From the NCBI RefSeq assembly GCF_016808095.1, contig NC_068972.1, positions 6,566,001 to 6,630,000 on the forward strand: a DNA stretch of 64,000 nucleotides. Direction: 5' to 3'. The notes under the pieces were generated by a model. The model saw only the letters and a program-made list of their open reading frames with translations. It was not told the DNA's origin and ran no database searches. The stretch comes from Vigna angularis. Its lineage: Eukaryota; Streptophyta; Magnoliopsida; Fabales; Fabaceae. Shown piece after piece: positions 35,601 to 46,923 of this stretch. Each line of letters opens with the position of its first letter. Position 1 is the stretch's first letter. A program made the position numbers and the translations under genes.

Positions 35601-37548
35601 CAATTTCTCACCAATTTCTCACCAATTTCTCTCCAATTTCTCTCCTATTTCTCACCAATTTCTCACCAATTTCTCACTAATTTCTCACCATTATCTCACC
35701 AATTTCTCACCAATATCTCACTAATTTCTCACGAATTTCTCACTAATTTCTCACCAATATCTCACCAATTTGTCTCCAATTTCTCCCCAATTTGTCTCCA
35801 ATATCTCACCAATCTCGCGCTAATTTCACACCAATATCTCACCAATTTCTCACCAATATCTCACAAATTTCTCCCCAATTTCTCACATATTTTGTCACCA
35901 ATTTCTCACCAATATCTCACCAATTTCTCTCCAAATTCTCTCCAATTTCTCTCCTATTTCTCACCAATTTCTCACCAATATCTCACCAATTTCTCACCAA
36001 TATCTCACAAATTTCTCACCAATATCTCACGAATTTCTCCCAAATTTCTCCCCAATTTCTGACCAATTTTGTCACCAATTTCTCACCAATATCTCACTAA
36101 TTTCTCACCAATATCTCACCAATATCTCACAAATTTCTCACCAATTTCTCTCCAATTTCTCTCCAATATCGCACCAATTTCTCACCATTTTCTCTCCAAT
36201 TTCTCTCCTATTTCTCACCAATTTCTCACCAATTTCTCACCAATTTCTCACCAATATCTCACGAATTTGTCACGAATTTGTCACAAATTTCTCACCAATT
36301 TCACCAATTTCTCACCAATATCTCACCAATTTGTCTCCAATTTCTCACCAATTTGTCTCCAATTTCTCACCAATATCGCACTAATTTCACTCCAATATCT
36401 CACCAATTTCTTACCAGTTACTCACTAATTTCTCACCAGTATCTCACCACTTTTTCACCAAATTCTCACGAATTTCTCACCAATTTCTCACCAATATCTC
36501 ACCAATATCTCACGAATTTCTCACCAATTTCTCACGAATTTCTCACCAATATCGTACCAATATCTTACCAGTTTCTCACCAATTTCTCACCAATATCTCA
36601 CCAATTTCTCACCAATATCGCACCAATATCTTACAAATTTTCACCAATATCTCACCAAATTCTCGCCAATTTCTCACCAATTTCTCACCAATTTCTCACC
36701 ATTTTCTCACCAATTTCTCTCCAATATCTCATCACCAATTTCTCGCCAATTTCTATCCAATTTCTCACTAATTTCTCACCAATATTTCACCAATATCTCC
36801 CCAATATCTCACCAATTTCTCACTAATATCTCACTAATATCTTACCAATATCTCACCAATATCTCACCAATATCTCACCAATTTCTCACCAATTTCTCAC
36901 AATTTTCTCACCAGTATCTCACCAATTTCTCACCAAATTCTCACGAATTTCTCACGAATTTTTCACCAATTTGTCACCAATTTCTCACCAATATCTCACC
37001 AATATCTCACCAATATCTCACCAATATCTCACCAATATCTCACCAATATCATCATTATCTCACCAATATCTCACGAATATCTCACGAATATCTCACCAAT
37101 ATCTCACGAATATCTCACCAATTTCTCACCAATTTCTCACCAATTTCTCACCAATTTCTCACCAATTTCTCATCAATTTCTCACCGATATCTCACCAATA
37201 TCTCACCAATTTTTCACCAATTTCTCACCAATTTCTCACCAATATCTAACCAATTTCTCTCCAATTTCTCTCCAATATCGCACCAATATCTCACCAATAT
37301 CTCACCAATATCTCACCAATCTCTCACCAATCTCTCACCAATCTCTCACCAATATCTCACCAATCTCTCACCAATATCTCACCAATTTCTCACCAATATC
37401 TCACCAATTTCTCTCCAATTTTTCTCCAATTTCTCTCCTATTTCTCACCAATTTCTCACCAATATCTCACCAATTTCTCACCAATTTCTCACCAATATCT
37501 CACCAATTTCTCACCAATATCTCATCAATATCTCACCAGTTTCTCACG
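32604..37548. repeat. Giant 11-bp tandem array, about 450 units
   Basis: About 4.95 kb made almost wholly of the unit CAATTTCTCAC and its main variant CAATATCTCAC. Less common variants include CGAATTT, TCTCTCCAA, TTTGTCACC and ATCGCACC, plus occasional 1- to 5-bp indels. Starts at ~32604 (AATATCTCACC) after an ordinary gene 3' flank and ends abruptly at 37548 (TTCTCACGATG). The plus strand is nearly free of G. Since 11 is not a multiple of 3, all three plus frames cycle through the unit without stops, giving frames of up to ~200 codons that read Ser-Pro-Ile-Ser-His-Gln-like repeats. These are by-products of the repeat, not genes. I do not recognise this satellite. Confidence 0.97.
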
Positions 37549-40216
37549 ATGAATTTTTCTGACTCCAACTTATATAAGTCATGACCAAATCATATTATAA
37601 AGTTAAATTAACAAATGTACATATAAATTCAGCTATGATTTTTAAATTTCTTTCAATATTTGTGAAAGATGATATTGACAAAAATAAACATATTGACTCT
37701 TGTGAAAAGTATAGAATTTTAATTAAGTAAAAAAAAATATATAAACTATTTTTTTTGTTAAATTGGCACGTATTGTCTTCCAAGCATTACGCTTAATTTA
37801 ACATTGTAGATGACAACATTGAGTTGATGTAATACATGATGAATATTGAGAAAAAGAATCAAAATTCAAAATATTATGATCAAAATAGTAATTAAATTAA
37901 ATCTATAAATTTATGTTTTGAATTGTACATTTAAAAGTAAAAAATATTAATATTTAATATTTAAAATTATATAATCTGAAATATTTCTAATTTACATACT
38001 TAAAATTCTAAATCAATAAATAAGTTTGTTATGGAGATGCAAATTTAAACAATGCGGGCAAGAGAAAGAAAAGTCTTTTAGAATAAAATAACTTTCTAAA
38101 GTTTCATATTTTATTTTATTTTCTTTTATCAAATTATATAATTTGAAAATTATTTAAAAAATGATTTATAGATTACATAAATTGATTTTTTTTAATAAAA
38201 ATTATTTTAAAATTACATAATTCAGAAATTATTTTTTATTTTAAAAATTTTAAAAATTATTATTATAAATCTGAAAATAGTAGGTAAAAAAATTATGGAG
38301 GTGCAAGAAGAAAGTTATAGAGATGCAAGAAGAATCTGTCGTAAGCTGGTCCAATTTGTTTTAGCATAAATAATACAATCCAATCATGTCTACAGTTTAG
38401 AAGGAGAAACTGAATTTCATTTTCCAAAAGTTTGCAATTTGATTTATATGAGAGAAAATAAATTATTCATAAAATGTGATATCCACTATATCCTTATTGA
38501 AGGTACATGAAAATTCGTTGCTATTATGCGTATAACTGATTAAATTTAATCTTTAATTAACTATGAAATTCAAGTAATTGATTGAGTTAAAAACTGTTAC
38601 TTAACTGTCTCACGATTTGGTTGAAGTATGAATAATGTAAAGATGGAATCAGGAAATGAGAGAAAACGAAAGCCTAAAAAAATGAAAATTAAATTGAACC
38701 ACACCAACAAATTTAAGCCTAAAAAAATCGAAATCAACTATTCTATAATTGAAAACAACTATTTGCTAACAATTGAAAGCTAAATTTTAAAATTTTAATA
38801 GGAAATAATTTTTACAATTTAATTTATTTGTATGATCATATTAATGTATAACGAAGCTGAATTCATTTTTATTATTTTTGTAAGCTTATAAGAAAACCAT
38901 TTTCTTAAATAATCCAGTTTCACTGAAACTTTAGTTGTAGTTTGCTTTGTTTAAGTGTAAGCAATGGAAATTCATTGATGCGTTGTCTGTATAAAATATT
39001 TATTAGTGGTTATTTTTCTATCGAATACCATACTTTATTACATTAAATGGTATTCTCTCATGCACACATAAATTTAAATTCATCATTATTATAAATTTAA
39101 AACTTAAATACTTAATATGTTAATAGAGGAAACAATGTAACTGTCTTATTCGATTGAATTAGTTTTTATTTTTTCAGTCTGATTTATTTTCAATATAAAC
39201 ATGAGATAACAATTTTGTTTTCACTTTTACTTTTTTTTTTTAAAACTCAGTCATTGGCTTGAAATATATTATATTTGGCAAATTACTCTTTTAGGTATGG
39301 GTATGATAAATTTCAGTTGTGCAATTTTTTTTATACAATTTTTTTTTGTTGCGTGATAAATACAAAATTTGTCAAAATACACTGTCTCACCTAATTTGAA
39401 AAATCCCAGTGTGAAAGCAAATTAATCTACTTTTTTTTCCACGAATTAAGCACCTCTCATACCCTTTTCGGAGCATTAAAATCATAATATGAAAAATCAC
39501 ACACGATATAACCTGTGGCTTAGCTTTACCCTTTTTGGAGCATCAAAGTCATTAAAATTATATGAAAAAAAATTAAATATAACATCTTAATTATATACGA
39601 AGTCATCATGTGATTATTAATTATATTACTTGTCATTTACAATTCACTTACGTGGAAGTAATACTTTTTCAATTTTACTGACTCAGCAAGGTGTAATACG
39701 AAATTCGACTGATATTATGATGTCCTTATTTAATATTTTAATTAAGTCAATTATAGTATTTTTAATGTCATTATTTAATATTTTAAGTAAGACTAATTAA
39801 AATAAAGTTAAGGAAAAGAGTATTGAAAGTAAATACATGAACATGCAAAATGAAAAATTTTCTTTTTAAATAAAAGTTAAAAGTATGTATTTTCAAGTGA
39901 TAAAATTATTCTTACAAGTCATTAAAATTTTAGTTTTTTTTATATGATTATTATACGGAACAAAAATAACAAAACTTCTCATGTGTTTTTGTGATCGGAG
40001 AAGCAATGGATAAGATATATAATATAATTATTATGAAAAATAATAAAAACTCTATATTTTGTGATTGTAGGAATAATAAATGTAACATGTGCAGTATTGC
40101 CTATTTGTATATATAGAATATCCACCTGGTTTCAGTTTCAGGCAGTGCAACGGTGCCATTTCTCTCTGATAGATTTTGTCTGTTTGTTTGTGGGAGAGAA
40201 TCATAGTCACATAGAG
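37549..40216. other. AT-rich intergenic DNA and leader of the TIC32-like gene
   Basis: About 2.7 kb with no supported gene. Weak internal duplication occurs at ~39450-39560, where CCCTTTT-GGAGCAT blocks recur about 75 bp apart. Another is at ~39720-39790, where TTATTTAATATTTTAA recurs. The last ~150 bp is probably promoter and leader of the downstream gene. Confidence 0.5.
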
Positions 40217-43200
40217 ATGTGGCCATTCAGCAAGAAAGGGGCTTCTGGGTTTTCATCATCATCCACTGCTGAGCAAGTCACTGAAGGTCTTGATGGAACT
40301 GGTCTCACTGCCATTGTTACAGGTTCCTCACTTCTTTTCCATTTTTTTTTCTTTTTTCTTGTATATTTTTTTCATGGGTATCTTTCATCCATGTAAAAAA
40401 AATATTTTTTTTCCCTGATGACCTTTTTGTCTGATCTTGCAGACGCTGTTTTGTCGTTGTAGTTGCCTTTGAAAAATCTTTTTTATTCTCATGTTCTTGC
40501 TGCAATTTTTCTTCTACTCAGTTCAGTGTTTGACTGAACAAATTGAAAAATCTTTAATCTCGGGTTCAATTGGCTTATGTTATTGCTAAGCCGGCTAAGC
40601 GGTAGTGCTTTTTTACCTATAAATTTGTTCGTCTTCTTAATGAGTTTTTTTAGTGTGCCCTATTGTTGAATACACGTCTTGTGTGCTATATGAGCATAGG
40701 ACCAATGATTTAAATTGGGGTCTCAATTGAGGTTCAGTTTGGATCTTTGATATTGAAAAGAATCGCAGCTTAGGCAGCCACTGTTGTGGTCAGGTTGCAG
40801 TCATAGACAATCCAAAAATGTCGACTTCGGGCTGAAATTCTTGCGGACTGATTTTTAAATTTAAACCTTCTGTATAAAAAAACTACTGGGAAGTAGCATA
40901 CTTTATCTTTTCATATGTATGCTTTATTGAATTCTTGCAATTAGCATGATAAATAATTCTCGAAATGTTCCATCGTTTAAATATGGTATATGAACATTGT
41001 GGTAACAGGAGCATCCAGTGGTATTGGCACTGAGACTACACGTGTACTTGCTTTGCGAGGTGTCCATGTGATCATGGGTGCGAGAAATATGGTTGCTGCT
41101 AAAGATGTCAAAGAAACAATACTTAAGGAGATTCCCTCTGCAAAAGTTGATGCCTTGGAATTAGATCTCAGTTCAATGGATTCTGTCAAAAAATTTGCAT
41201 CTGATTTTAAGTCTTCTGGTCTTCCGTTGAACATCTTGATGTAAGAAAAGCAGATGACATGAATCATATTATCAACTAATTATTCACTGTTTATTTATCA
41301 CTGTTTTTAAGTGAAGTCGTCAGTTACTGGTTCTCTCTCATTGTGTGATGTTGCAAGTGATATCTCTTAATCCCGATCATTCAAGAAAGCACAAGGGTAA
41401 TATTGTTTTCTGGTTTGTTTAGAAACAACGCAGGAATTATGGCATGCCCTTTCAAGCTCTCTGCAGACAAAATTGAACTACAGTTTGCCACAAATCACAT
41501 TGGTATGTTGAGAATCTGATTGCATAATTGAAGCTCTAACTAACTGAGTGTTCTTCTATGTGGAAGTTCATTTGATTACTGATAGTGACACTGCTTCATA
41601 TTCACCGATATGTTATTCTATAACATTTTGGCACTTGAAGTAGTTTGTAGTTGGTGTGGGCCATATGATTCATATCTTTCTGATTATTTAGCTAATTACT
41701 TACTTGGATGATCAATATATAGTCATAGACGAACCAATCCTTTCTTTTTCTCTCTTGGGGTAAGTGGTCATAAGTCATTGAAACATTGAATGTGTGTATT
41801 ACTATACTTAGGAAGATACGATTGTCTCAACCTGTATAATTGGGTGATATTTTACATTAAACATCAAGTAGCTACATTTTTGTTCTTTTAAATGCACTGA
41901 CTGAGAGGATGTGTTGGTCATCTTAATACTGATGTTTTTACTTAACATAATTTTGCAGGTCACTTTTTATTGACAAATCTTTTGTTGGACACTATGAAGA
42001 AAACTTCACGTGAAACTAAGAAAGAAGGAAGAATTGTTAATGTCTCTTCTGAGGCTCACCGGTTTGCATATTCTGAAGGAATCCGTTTTGACAAAATTAA
42101 TGATAAGTCAAGGTAAATGTGTAACCTAAATTCAAATTACAACAACATATGCTTTGGAGATGCCAGATCTGATAAAAAAATCTGTTCATAGGATCTGTAG
42201 ATTATTATTTTTTTTTTGTCAGGAACTGTATGTGCAGAGGGCCTGTTTTTATTCCTGTGTAAATCAACATATTTATAGAACATAAGCAAAACAGAAAAAC
42301 TATCAGTTAGCAAACTGATAAAAGATAATGTCTAAAAAATAGGATAAAACAGATTTATCCTATCAATTTACATAACTTTTATTTAAAATAAAATAATACA
42401 AAGTCTAATGCATTCTGTTTGTTAATTTGCTCGAACAGTTATACATTCAACAGGATCAAATGCTCATGGATATAATTGTAGACTCTATGCACTTCTTAGT
42501 TGCATTTATTGCATTAAGAATAGAGACATGATTATTGTAGTACTTGTTGAAATGAGAAGTGTTATGCATATTCGATTATGTTTGCTTCCTTGTTTACAGC
42601 TGAAACAATTGATTCACTTTAATTTTCTTGAAAAAATTAAGCACGAAAACATGATTCCTGTACCTGTAGTGTTTGTCAATTGGAAAAGTGTTATATGACA
42701 TGCATATTTAATTATGTTTGCTTCCTTGTGTTCAGTTACAGAGCCTGGGGTGCATATGGGCAGTCAAAGCTTGCCAACCTTTTACATGCGAATGAACTTT
42801 CAAGGCGTCTCAGGGTGAGCTGGCTTCTCCTCTATAGTAGTGTAATTTACATATTATTTCGGAAGCTATAAAGTTATTTAGGATCTAATATAGAATTACT
42901 TAATTTTAAGAGTATTTTTCTTTTTCACAATACATCTTTCTTAATACCTGCTGGTTATGCAAATGCAATCGTGGATCATTGTGTTACTTTCTTATTCTGC
43001 TTTTCAGTGGCTTTCTTTTACTTTGTAGGGTTAGTAAAAACGTCACTTTGTTTTTGCCACATTTGATGTTTTTTTTGTATGAAATTTTGCCTGTTTCATC
43101 TTGAACAGGAAGATGGGGTGGAGATTTCTGCAAATTCTCTTCATCCTGGAGCAATTACCACCAATCTTTTCCGTCATACTCCAATAAACGGTAACTATGG

Positions 43201-44533
43201 CATTGTACTATTCATGTCGTGTCTAAGAATTGTATAGGTCCTGAGATTTGCTCTACTAAATAATGTATTCTGCATTATCTTGTTTATTTACTTTTAATTT
43301 CCTTTTAAAATGCAGTAAGCTCGTATATGTGTGCATTGTTTGTATGTCATAAATTTGGTACACAAATATCTATGAAAAACCAATACCAAGAATGATAATT
43401 GGTAGTAAACATTTTTATTCGAATGAAAGAAACAATGCTCTTATTGTTCTAGAATCAGCTCCTCAGCAAACTGACTTGGGGTTTATAAGGCCTTGAGCTA
43501 GTTTATGGTGTGATCCTACATATGTTCTTTTCATTCTACCACTCTTCTTCCCCCGATAACCTCTCTGCTAGGTCTAATTAACTAGCAAACTCAGCAGCAT
43601 AACTTCTCTCCCCATATTGTTATGTTATGATTACAAATATAGGGTGTATCTGGATTTTCATTTTCCATTAACACTGTATCAACATGTTTGATATCTTTTT
43701 TTCTTCAGATTAGTTATAAGTCAAATTTACCTCAAAATTCCTGTTGACTTAAAAACTATAATGAGTTTTTTTTTTTTCAACTTTAATTAAGTTCAACTAA
43801 ACTTAATATTAATTCAAACACACATAGACCTTCCAAATTATGGGTTTGGGACTCAAGTCTACAACTGCTCCATGTCTTGTTCCACGTTGATGCTTACATC
43901 AGGTCCATGATCAAGTGTTTTATCAGTCAGCCCTGCTGAATTTTGAATACGGGCATACTGAAGAAAAGTTTGAGCACTCATGTGAAGGACTTCTCATGGT
44001 CACTTGGAAATGGTCTTTTTAGTTTTAAATATCAATTCATCTCTAAGAATTTTGTTCATTTTTTCCATTTGAGATAATGACTAGCTGAGTTTCACGTACA
44101 TATTTTTGTTTGATTTGTGCAGGTATAATTAATGTTATTGGTAGACTCGTTTTTAAAAACGTCCCGCAGGTAACATCATTATAAATGTTGGACATTGACA
44201 TGCTGTGATTTAGGACATTTATTTGTTCTTAATTATATCCAATACAATTTAAAACGTTTATTATGAAATTAACCTGAAGATAACTTACAATTCACCTAGA
44301 TATAGTATTAATAAGGATACAGTGTCCTCTAGTATGAGAATCTTCTGACCTTGCTTGCTGACCTTGTAATGCAGGGAGCAGCAACAACATGCTATGTAGC
44401 ATTACACCCACAAGTGAAGGGAGTTAGTGGCAAGTATTTTTCAGACAGTAATGTTGCCCAACCAACCTCACTTGGGACTGATGCTGATTTGGCCAAGAAA
44501 CTTTGGGATTTCAGCTTGAAATTGACCAAGTAA
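40217..44533 (+). CDS. TIC32: Short-chain dehydrogenase/reductase, TIC32-like
   Basis: Eight exons: 40217-40322, 41009-41240, 41423-41502, 41959-42112, 42736-42814, 43109-43190, 44123-44169 and 44375-44533. All phases agree and the product is 312 aa, near the family's usual ~320. A classical SDR fold is shown by the nucleotide-binding motif TGASSGIG (residues 35-42), NNAG (114-117), the Ser of NVSSEAH (~169-170) and the catalytic YGQSK (Tyr198, Lys202). The N-terminus [20 protein letters not shown] matches the chloroplast TIC32 / retinol-dehydrogenase-like plant group. Arabidopsis and pea TIC32 sit at the inner chloroplast envelope, bind NADPH and calmodulin, and are proposed to give redox and calcium control of protein import. 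The family has several paralogues, so TIC32 itself versus a sister SDR is not certain. Confidence 0.9.
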
Positions 44534-46923
44534 AAAACCCAGGTATTATTTGTCAATGGAGATAGCAGCTTCAATTATACGACTTAATGTAATTTCTATC
44601 AAAATTCTCATCACCTGTTGCATAGGCATGAATTTTAAAGTTCCTACTCCATTTTACTTGGCACAGAATTTATACCAGTTTGTATAAGAATAAAACTTTC
44701 TGCACTATTATTTTCTCTTGGATGAGTACCTGGTAATGTATGGAAGTAGTAGTATTACCAAATGTTAGTTTCTTGTTCAATGGTCACTCTCAAGTTCTAT
44801 TCTCTTTTAGGTCTATTGAAGTTTTGCTTAGATTTTTTAGGGAAATGTACTAACTTCCTTATAATGTTCTTCACCTTTTACTGTATTTGGGTTAGTTTAA
44901 TCTGAGATGAAACAAAAAATGAAAATGGTGCAATTTTATTTGAAAATGAAATATATATAAGATGTTACAGAAATAAATAAATCCTAAATAAGTCATGTTT
45001 GAAATAATGTTTTCATGAAAAAAAATCGTACTTCAGTATAGTTTTTTTATTTTATTTATCAATATTATGTTTTGTAGCACTATTGTAATATATTATTTTC
45101 CGATTTATCAATTTAAGATAAAATTCTATTTGTAAGCATGACTTTAGTAAACAAACATAACTTCAAATTTTAAAAGCAATGATAAGTTGTACTTACAAAC
45201 TCCACTCTAATTATTCTTTATAATTTATTCAAGTGATGATTACAAATACAACTTTAATGTAATTTTATTAATAAAACTACAATCTATTTATAAGCACGAT
45301 TGTTAAATAAATTAAAAGAATTTATTAAAGCTGTGCTACAGATTCAAGAAGAGCATTTTAAAAATGTCATATTTTAAGCATCGTTTTTCAATTCATGTGA
45401 CTTTTTTTAAAAGAATACTCGTAAGTAATTTTCAAATAAAACTGTACTACTTTGATGTTTTACTATCACTTATGCCCTCATAGATATAGATATTGCATTT
45501 CTACTACCTGTGTGTTCACATGAATATTGCATTTCCTTTGTTATTGTATATATTACTTTTGCTTATATTTAACTAGATGAAATATTGTGAAAACATGACC
45601 TAACGATGTATTTTTGTGTGATTCATATATTTGAAGTTGAAAAAAAATCAATACACTACTTTAAGTATTTAACGAAGGTATCTCTGATCAAAAGGTTAAT
45701 CAGAAAGTCAAATCAACTTTGGTTTAATTATGATGACAGTGATAGAAAGTTAAAAACTTTAATAAACGGTCAAGATCTTTGAATTGAATTTAAAATTAGA
45801 AGGATTTCATTTAATTGTTGTCAGTAAAAATTAATTACATTTTATAATTACATATGAATTAATTGTATTCCATAAAAATATTAATTTATCAGTATTGTAA
45901 AAAGGAAATGCATAATTCAACGTCATATAAAATTAGTATAAAAATTAATTCTAATAAAAAGTGACATAAACATTTTAGTTCAAATTTTTAAAGACATTTA
46001 AATGACTTTTTTTCATTATTGATTTAAACTTGTCTTAATTTTTTAATCTGTTACTTTATTTTAATTTACACAAAGTTAAGTTTAATTGAATATTAATTTG
46101 ATAGTAGTTATTCTTTTTTATTGCAAGATAAATATTAGAAAAATAAATTAAAATTGTATTGAAAATTTGATCATTAGAATTTGATCTTTTTTATTTCCAA
46201 TTTTAAAAATTAATTATTTTTTATGATTAATTATTTTTAAATTTTAATTCATACAACTTTTATTAGGATTAAATTAAAAATTTTAAAAATTTATTATATT
46301 ATATAGAGTTAAGTTTTTATCACATCGTTACAATTTTTTCAATTCTTCTCACTCTACACATTCCACTAAAACCAAATAAGGTTAACAATCATAACATTCC
46401 TCCTAGATGATGACCATTTATAATCTCCTAGATGATGACCATTTATAATTAGGTTTTCTTGCTTTCGATTTTGATTAAAACATGAAACCCTTTCTATCAA
46501 AGGTGCAATTATTGATAATGTCATCCTTATAATAAGTTTCTATTTGTCAACATTGTGTGAAAATGATAAATTCTTTTAAGTAAGATTTGGGGTCAAGTTT
46601 TTCTATAAAATAAGAAATATGTATAATAATATCATTAAAGATGATCAATCTAATCATTGATAATAAAATTCACATCATTACATAACATGGTAAAATTTAT
46701 GTTGATCTCTAGGTCAGTAATAATATTCAATACAATCCCAGTTGTTTGCAATAACTGATCACAACTTACTATAACAGCATCAGACAGCTCTACCTAGAGG
46801 AATCAATTTTCTTAAGCATCTCGAATATGTGTAAAAATAAAACTTTATTTAATTTAAAAGAAAAATTAACCAAGATTTGTTAGAGAAATCTCTTAGACAC
46901 GGTTGCTTGATGGTCAATTTCAA
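44534..46923. other. AT-rich intergenic DNA
   Basis: Start is probably the 3' UTR of the TIC32-like gene. A 25-bp tandem duplication containing CCTAGATGATGACCATTTAT lies at ~46401-46449. No gene is supported. Confidence 0.5.

Noticed and set aside
33602..37249. Long plus-strand open frames (up to ~200 codons) of Ser-Pro-Ile-Ser-His-Gln-like repeats
   Set aside because: They follow from the stop-free 11-bp unit being read in every forward frame. There is no fixed frame, non-repeat domain or start context.
32604..37548. CRISPR-like array
   Set aside because: Units are contiguous with no unique spacers, and the genome is a plant's.
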